Assembly (NCBI GenBank): GCA_037447655.1
Contig: JBBHKE010001755.1
Location: 1-64,000, forward strand
Direction of reading: 5' to 3'
DNA from: Zygnema cylindricum
Taxonomy: Eukaryota; Streptophyta; Zygnematophyceae; Zygnematales; Zygnemataceae
DNA length: 64,000 bases
The position numbers were made by a program, and so were the translations under genes. The notes below the pieces were generated by a model that was given only the letters and a program-made list of their open reading frames with translations, was not told the origin of the DNA and did no database searches. Positions 21,307-32,819 of this stretch are shown here, in pieces (position 1 is the first letter of the stretch; every line of letters begins with the position of its first letter).

Positions 21307-22014
21307 AGGGCAAGGTTCCATTAGGGCAAAAATGACTTTGTTTACTGAAAGCCGTACTCTTTCGTACAGTGCCGTACCAAAGAAAAAACAATGTCAGAAA
21401 AACAAGGCTAATGAATGAGGGATTTGATTCTCCACGTTTATGGGCGTAAACGTGGACTGTCGGATGCATTATCGGATACGCCGTCGTCTGACACTTTCAG
21501 TTCGCAACAAGTGACCTGGAGTAGGTCAATTCTCAGCGCCTGAACGAATACCGTTGTGCCTCGTGGAAAAGTGAACAAATATCCACGACGATCGCGCGAC
21601 CAGATGGGTACACGTCGCATATGACATGTGCCTTCCGCCAGGGAGGATTCGAGGCCACCGGAAGCCGCAAGAAAATCTTTGACGGAAGATATTGTTTCAC
21701 GCTTCTGTTTGTATCCACTAACCATTCTGACATTTTTGTACGCTTTTAAATATCTTACGTTTCGTCCGCCCGTACATATTTAATTCAATACGTCGTACAA
21801 GTCACTTTTTACCTTTCGCTGGTACAAATATGTGGTCACAATTTGCACTCAGAGATTATTTGAAGATTACCAGAATCGTATTCGTCTATTACGTGAACCA
21901 ATCAAAATGTGCCACGCAAAACAAATGTCGGTTACTGACCTTACACAATGGAACGATCGCCTCAGTAAACGAATTTTTGACGTTTACAGAGAGCGCCTAA
22001 TAGAACAACGCTAT
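21307..22014. mobile_element. hAT-like element related to 4612-5575
   Basis: Left end AGGGCAAGGTTCCATTAGGG and right end CCTAATAGAACAACGCT (21996-22012) are diverged inverted termini. Interior landmarks (GTTTACTGAAAGCCGTAC, acatgtgccttccgcca, ccgcccgtacat) occur in the same order as in 4612-5575. Frames of 60-95 codons here have no transposase motif. Confidence 0.6.
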
Positions 22015-22839
22015 TAGCCGCAAAATTGAAATTGAATCGTCTAAGTGTTACATTGAACTTAGACGCAAAGTGAAACGAAACCTATTGAAACTGAAAGTAC
22101 TATAAGTCTCGTACGGAAATATTATAACGCACGAAACGAAATAAACTTTTATAATAAAAGTATAAAACGAACCGGCGTAAAAATATCATTTGAAATTAAA
22201 TGAAAAAAATGAGCGTCGTCACGCGCGACGAAATCGAGCCACGCTATTTACGAATCAACATACTTACATTGACAAGATCGTAGCAAGATCGGCCGTACAA
22301 AGGTATTGTCGCTTTGTCGTACATATAAATTACTTCCGCGGACGAAAAAATCGCATCACGCTATTACGAATCAACATACTTAAATTGACAGCGAAATGTT
22401 AGGATATTGGGCAAATCGGCGTCGGCCGAAATCGTGCAGTTAATTTTTTCTTCGGTTCGCGCCAGTTATGTTTTGTTTCGTTCGATACTGTACTTTTGTG
22501 CCGGTTCGGTTTGGTGCGAGCGCCGACCGGTATTAATTTGTTTGAGTCGCACGTTGGGCGATTGCAAGGAAACGTTGGTTCGCGAATGTAACAGTAATAG
22601 CGGATCGAACTTGTTTATAAAAGGGTATTTAGGCGTTATGATTATAGATTACTAAATTTGGTAGACGTTCGTGAAAGAATCACGCGATTTGGAGTTATAT
22701 TTCAAAAGTTATAGCTATGGGTGTACTTAGGTGGCAGTGCGAGGTCTAAATAACAGGTGGGTATCATTGAAACGGGTTAAGGGTCAAATTGGTACCGAAA
22801 TTTCGCGTGAACGTTTCATAAAGTTCTAATGAAACGTTC

Positions 22840-23360
22840 AGTATGCATGGTACTTCGTTTCGTACAATTTTTAGTACGAAACGTCACTTTCACTTAAGGG
22901 AATTTCGTAGGAAGTTTCTTCACAAGTGTACCGCGTCAATGTACCTCAGAGATCTCCTTCACTCTGCTTACTTCGCACGTGTACTTCACAAGTGTACCGC
23001 GTCAATGTACCTCAGAGATCTCCTTCACTCTGCTGACTTTCAGGAAAAAACCGTATTTCTTTTCGGCAAAGATTTTACGGTCACCTTGCCCGAAGGCACG
23101 TGACTTTGGGGGCGTGTGAAAATTTTCATTTTTCATCGACGCACGTGTCTATCGTCCAAGTGTAACGAATTGACTGGTTCTGTATTGGTGAACCCACCTC
23201 CGCGAGGTGGGTTCACCAATACAGAGGCGCATGGAGCAATTGCTTCGCAGATGAAGACCAAAATGTGATCGGACGGTCGAAATCTTCTCCCGGATACTTG
23301 GAGAATCGTAATCCTATTTTCTGTAATGTTGTTTTTAAGAAACTCACGAAAATATAGTAC
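22840..23360. mobile_element. Second copy of the hairpin MITE, right end replaced by satellite
   Basis: 22917-23360 is nearly identical to 20795-21238, with only a few differences by eye, including the 66-bp duplication and the hairpin at 23179-23225. The match stops at atatagtacg, exactly where the 40-bp satellite begins; the MITE right end is missing. 22016-22840 holds no gene that I can recognise. Confidence 0.75.
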
Positions 23361-24640
23361 GTTATCTGTTTTTGTAATTTAGGTAACAATTATTGTTATT
23401 GCTAACTGTTTGTGTAATTTAGGTAACAATTTTTATTATCGCTAACAGTTTGTGTAATTTAGGTAACAATTCTTGTTATCGCTAACTGTTTGTGTAATTT
23501 AGGTCACAACTCTTGTTATCGCTAACTCTTTGTCTAATTTAGGTAACAATTTTTATAATCGCTAACAATTTGTGTAATTTAGGTAACAATTCTTGTTATC
23601 GCAAACTGTTTGTGAAATTTAGGTTACAATTCTTGTTATCGCTAACTGTTTGTGTAATTAAGGTAACAATTCTTGTTATAGCTAACTGTTTTTGTAATTT
23701 AGGTAACCATTCTTGTTTTCGCTTACTGTTTGTGTAATTTAGGTAAAAAATATTGTTATCGCTAACTGTTTGTGTAATTTAGGTAACAATTCTTGTTATC
23801 GCTAACAATTTGTGAAATTTAGGTAACAATTCTTATTAATGCTAACTGTTTGTGTATTTAAGGTAACAATTTTTGTTGTCGCTAACAATTTGTGAAATTT
23901 AAGTAACACTTCTTGTTATCGCTAACTGTTTGTATAATTTAGGTAACAATTCTTGTTATCGCTAATTATTTGTGTAATTTAGGTAACAATTCTGGTTATC
24001 GCTAACTGTTTGTGTGATTTAGGTAACAATTCTTGTTATGGCTAATTGTTTTTGTAATTTAGGTCACAATTCTTGTTATCGCTAACAGTTTGTGTAATTT
24101 AGGTAATAATTCTTGTTATCGCTAACAATTTGTGTAATTTAGGTAACAATTCTTGTTATCGCTAACTGTTTGTGTAATTTAGGTAAAAATTCTTGTTAAT
24201 GCTAACAATTTGTGTAATTTAGGTTACAATTCTTGTTATCGCTAACTGTTTGTGTTATTTAGGTAACAATTCCTATTAACCCTAAAAGTTTGTGTTATTT
24301 AGGTAACAATTTTTATAAATGCAAACAATTTGTGTAATTAAGGTTAGAATTCTTGTTATTGTTAACAGTTTGTGTAATTTAGGTCACAATTCTTGTTATC
24401 GCTAACTGTTTGTGTAATTTAGGTATCAATTCTTTTTATCGCTAACAATTTTTGTTGTTTAGGTAACAATTCTTGTTATCGCTAACAATTTGTGTAATTT
24501 AGGAAACAATTCTTGTTATCGCTAACTGTTTTTGTAATTTAGGTAACAATTCTTTTTATCGCTAACAGTTTGTGTAATTGAGGTAACAATTCTTGTTATT
24601 GCTAACTCTTTTTGTAATTTAGTGCTAACAGTTTGTGTAA
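23361..24640. repeat. 40-bp satellite array, about 32 copies
   Basis: Head-to-tail 40-bp units with consensus gctaactgtttgtgtaattt followed by aggtaacaattcttgttatc. The period is strict, with point differences only; there is no higher-order spacing and there are no unique spacers. It ends abruptly at 24640 in the 125-bp array. Confidence 0.95.
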
Positions 24641-24645
24641 TTTTT

Positions 24646-26068
24646 CCTCTCACGATCCTTGTTCAATTATGGCCAAAGTTGAACAAGCTTTTGTGAGGGG
24701 GGATTTGAGGACTTAGCCATTATTCCGCGCCCGATATACTCGACCGTAAAAACGCTAAGTCCTTGAGCTTCCTCTCACGATCCTTGTTCAATTATGGCCA
24801 AAGTTGAACAAGCTTTTGTGAGGGGGGATTTGAGGACTTAGCCATTATTCCACGGCCGATATACTCGGTCGTAAAAACGCTAAGTCCTTGAGCTTCCTCT
24901 CACGATCCTTGTTCAATTATGGCCAAAGTTGAACAAGCTTTTGTGAGGGGGGATTTGAGGACTTAGCCATTATTCCGCGCCCGATATACTCGGTCGTAAA
25001 AACGCTAAGTCCTTGAGCTTCCTCTCACGATCCTTGTTCAATTATGGCCAAAGTTGAACAAGCTTTTGTGAGGGGGGATTTGAGGACTTAGCCATTATTC
25101 CACGGCCGATATACTCGGTCGTAAAAACGCTAAGTCCTTGAGCTTCCTCTCACGATCCTTGTTCAATTATGGCCAAAGTTGAACAAGCTTTTGTGAGGGG
25201 GGATTTGAGGACTTAGCCATTATTCCGCGGCCGATATTCTCGACCGTATAAACGCTAAGTCCTTGAGCTTCCTCTCACGATCCTTGTTCAATTATGGCCA
25301 AAGTTGAACAAGCTTTTGTGAGGGGGGATTTGAGGACTTAGCCATTATTCCGCGGCCGATATACTCGGTCGTAAAAACGCTAAGTCCTTGAGCTTCCTCT
25401 CACGATCCTTGTTCAATTATGGCCAAAGTTGAACAAGCTTTTGTGAGGGGGGATTTGAGGACTTAGCCATTATTCCGCGCCCGATATACTCGACCGTAAA
25501 ACTTCTAAGTCCTTGAGCTTCCTCTCGCGATCCTTGTTCAATTATGGCCAAAGTTGAACAAGCTTTTATGACGGGGGATTGAAGGACTTAGCCATTATTC
25601 CGCGGCCGATATTCTCGACCGTATAAACGCTAAGTCCTTGAGCTTCCTCTCACGATCCTTGTTCAATTATGGCCAAAGTTGAACAAGCTTTTGTGAGGGC
25701 GGATTTGAGGACTTAGCCATTATTCCGCGGCCGATATTCTCGACCGTATAAACGCTAAGTCCTAGAGCTTCCTCTCACGATCCTTGTTCAATTATGGCCA
25801 AAGTTGAACAAGCTTTTGTGAGGGGGGATTTGAGGACTTAGCCATTATTCCGCGCCTGATATTCTCGACCGTATAAACGCTAAGTCCTTGAGCTTCCTCT
25901 CACGATCCTTATTCAATTATGGCCAAAGTTGAACAAGCTTTTGTGAGGGGGGATTTGAGGACTTAGCCAATATTCCGCGCCTGATATACTCGGCCGTAAA
26001 AACGCTAAGTCCTTGAGCTTCCTCTCGCGATCCTTGTTCAATTATGGCCAAAGTTGAACAAGCTTTTA
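24646..26068. repeat. 125-bp satellite array, 11 copies plus a partial one
   Basis: Units start at 24646, 24771, 24896, 25021, 25146, 25271, 25396, 25521, 25646, 25771, 25896 and 26021, exactly 125 bp apart. Each carries two inverted repeats: CTTGTTCAA/TTGAACAAG (12-nt loop) and AGGACTTAG/CTAAGTCCT. The partial last unit runs directly into Copia-related DNA. A shorter array of the same family lies at 40795-41127. Confidence 0.95.
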
Positions 26069-26206
26069 TTCTTGTAAAGAGAACTTGGAGATAATAAAGT
26101 GATTCTTCTTGTGAGGAAAATTTGAGCAAGTGTGCTTTTACTTTGTGAGTGAATTCTTTGTGGCTTCGGAAGATTCCTGAGTGACCTGTGAGAGAGTTTT
26201 TGCTTT

Positions 26207-27180
26207 GTGAAGCTAGATTGTTGGAAGATGAGTGAGGCCCACAAAATTCAACACTTACAAGAAATGGTGAGGGCGATGGTGCATTCAGCCGGTCAAAGTA
26301 TCTCATTATGGGGAGATGCCATCCTCACGGCCAATTACATTTGTAATCGGAGACTTACTTTGGTTTCCGGTGATAAAACACCATTCGAATTACTCTATGG
26401 GCGAAAACTAGCTCTCCATCATCTCCGAATTTGGGGATGTCGCGCTATGGTGTATGTGGATCAAGTGAAAAGGAAAGGGAAATTTGCGGCGAGAAGTTGG
26501 CCCGGAATTTTTGTGGGCTATAGTACGAAAGGAAATCTTTACCGTGTATTTGATCTAGTTCGTCGAATTGTGGAAGAATCCCGAAATGTCAATTTTCATG
26601 AAGACTTAAAATCGGTTATTGAGAAATCTGCGGAATTGAAGAAAAATCTTGATTTTTATGAGGTAGACGATGTTGCCAATTTCTCGGACATTGAGGATTC
26701 GGATTCGGATGAGGAGCCAGAATCCATTGTTAACATCAAGAAGGGAAAATCAAATGTTGATTCGCGTTCGGAGAAATTGGATATTGACATTGATATTCAG
26801 AGTAATGTGAGCCGAAATTCCAAAATGTCGACGGAAAGTCAAAAATCTTCAAGTTCAAATTTGAGTTTTCCAAATGTGAATGAGGAGGAACAAAATGTGG
26901 AACAAGTTCCGGCACTTAGGCGGAGTACTCGAGAGAATCGAGGAAAGAAACCGAATCGGCTTTCTTATGACAAAATTGGTGGAGAGAATTCTAATTCCCA
27001 TTATTTCGTCTCCGATGCAAAGGAGACGGAATTCCTTTTATAGCAATTAATGTGCAAGAATTTGGCCGGCGATCCTCAATCATACGCGGAGGCGAGAAAC
27101 TCGTGTGATTGGGAAACAAAGTGGAAGCCGGCATGGGAGAAAGAGTATAATGAAGATTGCAACGCTGATTGAGGCTACGA
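26207..27180 (+). pseudogene. Copia-type integrase/RT fragment, 5'-truncated
   Basis: The 278-codon frame (26207-27043) begins inside a Copia integrase core and reads through its C-terminus: SLWGDAILTANYICNRR, TPFELLYGRKLALHHLRIWG, GIFVGYSTKGNLYRVFD. An acidic spacer and RRSTRENRGKKPNRLSY follow, as in the integrase-RT linker. After the stop at 27041-27043, RT-start text (DPQSYAEARNSCDW) continues to about 27150. RT and RNase H are then lost; only scraps remain to 27520. Gag, protease and most of integrase are missing because the element abuts the 125-bp satellite. Confidence 0.85.
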
Positions 27181-27524
27181 TATTTATTTATAAAAATCGA
27201 CGCAATTATGGATTTGTGGAGAGACGACCAAAATTAAAGTCGCGTGAAGTATATTTCATTACTTTTGTCTTTTGGAGTTTACGTCGACTGATTATATGGC
27301 TACGTGCCATGTGGCGAAGGCGTGAATATTTCATGGGAAAGAGTTTTCGGTTTGAAGGAGTATTTAAATTGAAAACGTCAATGACCTTTATGTTGAAGAG
27401 CGGGCAACCAGAAATACAGTTGGTTTGCTTTGTGACGATTCTCCCAATACGAGCAGTATGGCCGAAGTTGCTTCGATGATGTTTGTTACGGTTAAGTAGA
27501 CGATTCTTCAATGAAGAGGAGGAA

Positions 27525-28021
27525 TGTTACGATTCATTGAAAGAATCGTACGCACGCGGAATCGGTTCGATTTCGCGAAAGAAGAAACTGTACTTTCTAG
27601 AATGTATAGAAAGTACATTCAAGTATGTTTTCAAGAAAGTACTCTATGTTTGTTTCGCGAAACATTTGTCGTTTCGTTTCGCGTCTAGAACTTTCGTACG
27701 TCTAGTTTAGTACGATAGTACTTATAGTTTTGTCTAGTACTTTCGTTTTGGTTAATCGTTTTGCTATGTTTCAGTCCTTAGTGAGAATTAGAGTGTTCTA
27801 GTTTAATCCATTGAGAGGTGACAGATTTATAGAGGCTTCTTGGCGGCGCACGCTCACATGTGACGCCATGGAAGGTATTGTATTTAAGGGACACCATGAA
27901 TGTGTGTTAAACAACAAAAAATCAAGTAAGGAATACAAGGAGTAGAGACAAGGAGATAGAGGAGCAAAATTTGTAAATTCGGGTTTTTATTAATAAAAGA
28001 AATTTCCGTTATGTCTCTTCA
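27525..28021 (+). repeat. 3' LTR of the Copia element (about 497 bp)
   Basis: Starts with TGTTACG directly after the purine run gaagaggaggaa (27513-27524) and ends in TCTTCA, giving TG...CA. Contains a TATA-like gtatttaaggg (about 27879) and aataaaag near the end. No 5' LTR is in the window, so the right boundary is inferred. Confidence 0.6.
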
Positions 28022-28081
28022 ATGTTGATTTAATGTTTTACATTCTGAATGCTTCTGTTGCCATAATTTTTGGAAGTGCAC

Positions 28082-28300
28082 TCAGAGTTTATTACCGATC
28101 CTTTCAATTACTGGCCAGCAGCATACATTGTCAGCGGCTTGCCATTCTCGGTCGTTTGCCAACCCTAAATACGGGAGAGCTTCCTGCAGAGCTGCCACGT
28201 CAGCATCATCAAGGAGAATGTCGCAGTCACCATAATACGCCAAAGTCGTACAGAGGAGAAGGATTGTACCAAAAAAAAAAAAGCTGGGAAGGAGCGCTAT
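28082..28300 (-). pseudogene. Exon remnant resembling an LRR N-terminal cap
   Basis: The minus strand reads a hydrophobic stretch (LLPSFFFFGTILLLCTTLA), then DDADVAALQEALPYLGL and DREWQAADNVCCWPVIERIG, stop at about 28082. The spacing of ALQ, W and CCW matches the cap of plant LRR receptors (family pattern: short helix, W, then CCxW), and the hydrophobic part would be a signal peptide. No LRR exons follow: the Copia LTR begins 60 bp downstream. Either the gene was cut by the insertion or this is a chance resemblance. The frame stays open upstream to 28525 but enters a repeat. Confidence 0.4.
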
Positions 28301-28472
28301 AAAGGGGGATGGGAGGAGAAGAAGATAGGAGAGAGAAAATGAGGAGGGAGAGGAGGGCGAGTGGATATTCAAATAACGAGAGAGCCAAGAAGCAGGATAG
28401 GACAAAAGAGATGCAAAAACGAGAATTGAAAGGGAAAAAAAAAGTAGGGAAAGGAGAGAATTTTTGGAGTAT

Positions 28473-28637
28473 TCTCTTTTTGCTACGGACTCAGGGGAGT
28501 CCAGGCTACACAGGGGTGCAGTCAAATTCTCAGTTTGCCTTCTTGGGCAGAAGTGGTCGTGGCTTAAAGTGGGTTAGTTAAATACTATCTAGAGGCTTCC
28601 TATATTCTGTAGTCCAATGGAGGACACAGAATTGCAG
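28473..28637. repeat. Dispersed repeat, near-identical to 34884-35047
   Basis: About 165 bp with only a handful of mismatches to the second copy, from ctacggactcaggggagtcc to ccaatggaggacacag. Same orientation. Its age contrasts with the diverged copy at 1655-1965. Confidence 0.85.
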
Positions 28638-28639
28638 AG

Positions 28640-29204
28640 GGTAGGTGGAGGTTGAAGGGGTGGAGGATGATTTCTAGTTCTGTACTTCGAATGCATTCTC
28701 GAGAAAAAATACATGGTTTGTACTATTTTGCCTTACGACTGACGGTTTTTTGCCGATTTAACTTTAAGGTTTTTTTCTTTTTTGAATTTTGTACGGACTT
28801 TTAGTACGGACTGGTAGTACGAAATTATGGTAATTGAGAGGAAAGTCAATTCCCTACTAACAACTCTTTCCAACAAATTATACCAGGGGGAGGTTGAGGG
28901 GCAGGGGAAGCTTGAGGGGAAAGGTTGTGGAAGAGACGGAGGTCGGGGGGGGGAAAGAGGGAAGGTTGGTAATATTTGGTTCTGTACTTTCTTATGCATT
29001 TTCGTATTACAACGGTTTTGTACTGTTTTATCGTACGACCAGAGGTATTTCTCGGTTGGTAACATTTTGGTTCTGTTTTCGCATTACAACGGTTTGGTAC
29101 TATTTCTACGTTTTACGTACGACCAGGGGTACAATATTTTGTTGTTGAAACGAAGAGCCTGCCGTTTCGACTGTCGTCTGTGCGAACTATAACAGCTAAT
29201 AAGA
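28640..29204. other. Gene-free, with short imperfect repeats
   Basis: Contains a gagg/gggg tract (28885-28970) and two or three loose copies of a block with acaacggtttngtact and cgtacgaccagggg. No gene seen. Confidence 0.5.
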
Positions 29205-29421
29205 GTGAAGTTCCATGAGTTTATTCTGTAATTGTACGGCTAATATTATAGGATGCTACATTGTGAACGATGTTCTATCGCGCAGACTCTGTAATCCATG
29301 CCTTAGCAATTAAGAGGTACCACGTAAGTTAAAATCGGATACTGATAATAGTCAATGATTTTAACATCAACCAAAAATCTTCATTTGCGTACCATGCACG
29401 TGCGTACCAAGTCATCTTGCA

Positions 29422-29517
29422 ACGCAACTTTTGTACTCTTTGTTGACGCAACTTTTTTACTCTTTGCTGACGCAACTTTTTTACTCTTTGTTGACGTAAC
29501 TTCTCTACTTTTTGCAA
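29422..29517. repeat. 24-bp minisatellite, four copies
   Basis: Units acgcaacttttttactctttgttg begin at 29422, 29446, 29470 and 29494, inside the hairpin element. Confidence 0.9.
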
Positions 29518-29759
29518 ACGCGTTGTCATATACCACCTCACTATTTGAAGGTTTCTGTTTTTTCACGGGACTAATGATCGTTGCCAGAAACAATGTGACA
29601 AATGGGCGCCAACAAAAATAGCGTGGCAAAAGTGCGTTAAGAGATTTTTTTGTATTTTTGGTTATATTTTTTAATATAATATAACATTTGCAAAACTTTT
29701 TGATTTCAGTTGGTTGACACTTATGCTCATTATCCAACGTGTAGCGGCTCAAATTTTTA

Positions 29760-29819
29760 TGTAAATAGTGATGTACCTCTCGCGTTACATCACCATCGAG
29801 AGGTACATCACTATTTACA
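29760..29819. repeat. Perfect hairpin, 23-bp stem, 14-nt loop
   Basis: 29760-29782 and 29797-29819 are exact reverse complements. The stem ends in acctctcg/cgagaggt, echoing the cacctc-gaggtg core of the hairpin at 21058. Confidence 0.95.
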
Positions 29820-29999
29820 CAAACTTTTGAAGCGAATATCCAACGGTCATTGTTACCTCCAATACCTTTGGAGAATATTGGCAAAGACTCTTTTCAATGT
29901 TGTTCGCTGATAGAAACAAAATAAGAAGTACGAAGTAGTACAGAGAGGTCTGAATTTCTGTAAACAACCTCATTTTTTGTCCGATGGAACTTCACCCTA

Positions 30000-32490
30000 A
30001 CTTCAATTCACCTTTGGAACTCTTAACAACAAATAAGACACAACCGCTTGCGTGTGCCTACATGTCAACAAGTGCAATGTTCAAAAGTTTTGAATGGTGT
30101 GTACAAAACGATTTAACTTGGTAAGTTTCAAACATGTAAATATTTTGATTAGGGTATATATCCCCATTTGCCAAAGTAAGGGTTGTTTTTCGTCGTTTTC
30201 CTCAAAACTTAGCACAATACCGCTTCAATAACGACCGTACTAAAAAATTGAAATAGTAGAAGTACGGTTCAAGTCATAGTCATACTTAGAATGTACTACA
30301 TGTTGTAGACTTATATTCTTTGACCCATGGCCACGTCAAGAACATCATCGTCAAAGTCTGTGTTAAAACACATTGGTGATGTGTTATGAGGTAAAGTATC
30401 ACCGCTCCACAAACAATAAAACAAAAACGCACGTGTAAAAAAGTTAAAAAAAAATCAGACGATTTCATAGTACGAGGAAAAGTACAATTTTTTTTCTTTG
30501 TTCGATTGTGTCCACTACGAATTTTTTTTGCAGGGGTCTCAAGATTTCTATGCCATTTCACATCGACCGAAAAATAGACACAAAAGCAAAGAGCATCTTC
30601 TTCATCAATGAAACGGCGCAAGCTGAAGGGTGATAATATACAATATCACGTAAAGAAATGCGACGTCATAATGAATTATACATGCAACAATACAAATTAT
30701 AGACGTTGACAACATTCACAAGTGTTGTCGATTTAGGGCACTTTCAGTATGATAAAGTAAGAGTGTTTCTCTATCGTTGTCCTCCAAAACTTAGAGCACA
30801 ACGAGAAAATCCGCAACCGTACCAAAAAAGTGAAATTACCACGGTAAAATTTGCATCACTTTGAAACTTAAAATGTATTTCGTTTTGTCGTCTAGCGGGT
30901 TTCCACCCACTTTTGCATCCCTCCAGCTCATTTTAAAACTTCTACTTAAATCACCTCGCGAGGTGATTTACTAAAGTTTCATAATGTGAACGAATACGCA
31001 GACGTTGTCGCACGCATTGGAGGTTTTTTTTTTTTTTTTTCCGCGGGGTACAAAAAAAAAACCATTTTACGTTTCCAGCATGTCCGTACTATTTTCTTTG
31101 CATTTTTTTACGTCTAAGGGCCGTGAAGGGGTCCCAACCAACGGACGCAATTTTGTAAAAGAGAAGTTCGTGAAAGCGACTATCTATCTCTCTCTTCCAG
31201 TACCGCGTCAATCTCAAATTCTAGTAACGAAAACGAAAAAAATGGTATAAAATGAATAATCTTTAAAAAATATTCATTTTTACTATCTTTGGCGGTATTT
31301 AATGGCAAGTAGATTGAGAAAGAATGAAAAAAAAAAATCGAGAAACCATGGCGAAATTGTTTTGAATTAGTGATGTTGATGGTATCATAATTGAGCATGA
31401 AGTCAAAATGTCAAAAACCTAGACATTTACAATTTCACAAGAAACTATATGTCTACAACCGTCGTTATTTTGTAAACGTCATCAATTTTTTTTGAGTTTT
31501 GTAGTCGTCTACAATCATCACACATGATACCATCCTCGACATCTGTCAGAATGTAAAGTAACAATTTCATTGTTTTACAATAGAACGCTTTGAAAGTAAT
31601 ACGGAAAATCTTCCCTAAAAAGCAAAGTTGTAAGACTAAATTTTCGTTACATGGGAAAGTTCCCTTAAACAACTTCCTCAAACATAAGTTACGATTTCGT
31701 TCTTGAGCATCAAGACATTTGAAAACCGTGTACAAAACATCTTCGCTATAATACCAAGTAAGTTCGCTAAATTAGAAGTACATGGGGATATACTCTTACT
31801 CATAGTGATGTACAAGCCGAAAGGTAGAATACATTATAAAAGCCCTAAAAAATAGTTGTATACCTTATTTCGTTGAATAATAATTTTTAGGTAAGGGAAC
31901 ACTCTGTCGCATGTATCATTTGACACAAATTTCGAGGCGTCCGTAGAAATAAAATTCGTTCAATGCGGTAGAGTTGGTGCCGAAGGACACATGGAATCAG
32001 TACGTCAAATGATAACCGCGACCGCGCATTTCAAACGTCCGAGCATCAAACAATGGTTTTTTGTGACCACCCGGTTCTTTAAGCATAATAATTATACTAA
32101 AAGATTTGATCTCGTTAAGGGTGTCTTTATTGCGTGTACTTGAGGACTAATGGATGGGTTGTACAGTAGTATACATTCGCTGCACGAAAATCGCTATTAG
32201 CGTGAATAACATTAATGCGGCGCCCCCAAATTTTGACCCTTGAACCTAAAATGGAATTAATAATTATATTGTTTCCTTAACTATAATATATGTCTGAAAT
32301 AATTAGTGTTAATAACACTATTTAATGAAAAAAAAAGTGTGGTGGAAGTATTGTGTGTCAGTCCGTACCACAAATATACGTATTGACTTAACAAAGTACA
32401 TAATAAAGTTTGAAATAAATTCATCGACACTTAAAATTGCACTAGAAATTGACCGACAAAATTAAACAATAAAAACCTATTCGCACATGT
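30000..32490. other. Gene-free repeat-derived DNA
   Basis: Two diverged copies of a block containing gtcgttttcctcaaaactta and cgaccgtac (about 30170-30260 and 30750-30830), and a one-ended relative of the TA-flanked MITE near 32190 (cgctattagcgt). No frame has recognisable motifs. Confidence 0.45.
30947..30970. repeat. Perfect 24-bp palindrome
   Basis: Reads the same on both strands around CACCTCGCGAGGTG, with no loop. Its core nearly equals the centre of the hairpins at 21058 and 23179, so it probably marks the middle of another decayed member of that MITE group. Confidence 0.95.
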
Positions 32491-32499
32491 TCCAATGTC

Positions 32500-32712
32500 G
32501 ACCGTGGCCGTGTGAACACATTACACTTTTACGGCATGAGGAAAAGAACATTTTACGATAGTAATAAAACAATGGTATTGATCATGGCAATGACTATTTT
32601 GGTTGGGCACAACCACTATCGTCACCTTGTTAAAGATTGTATGTTTTAAGTACACGTTGGTACACGTAAAGTATCGTTGAGTTTAAATTTGAAAGTCAAA
32701 TCACAACCGTGG
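32500..32712. repeat. Third copy of the 20055-20530 repeat
   Basis: Matches 20290-20425 in order: ttgatcatg, gactnttttggttg, ttaaagtacac-ttggtaca, cgttgagtntaaatttga. Same orientation. Confidence 0.65.
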
Positions 32713-32819
32713 TTGGGAGAATGCTCCGAAATCGGAGCATTTTCCGAATATATCCCGGTTTCGGACCATTTTATAAACCTTAATACCGATGCCGTTTTTC
32801 TAGTTTTTGGAAGAAAATG

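Larger units (their letters stand above)
29205..29995. mobile_element. hAT-like hairpin element (about 790 bp)
   Basis: Inverted ends GTGAAGTTCCAT (29205-29216) and ATGGAACTTCAC (29984-29995). They match in sequence style the ends of the elements at 4612 and 21307 (GGTTCCAT). The right subterminal tgtaaacaacctcatttttt matches the reverse complement of the left interior of the 4612 element. A perfect 23-bp hairpin is at 29760-29819. No clear target duplication. Confidence 0.6.

Noticed and set aside
23361-24640. Regular 40-bp repeat, possible CRISPR array
   Set aside because: There are no unique spacers; the whole unit repeats. The context is eukaryotic with no cas-like genes. It is a satellite.
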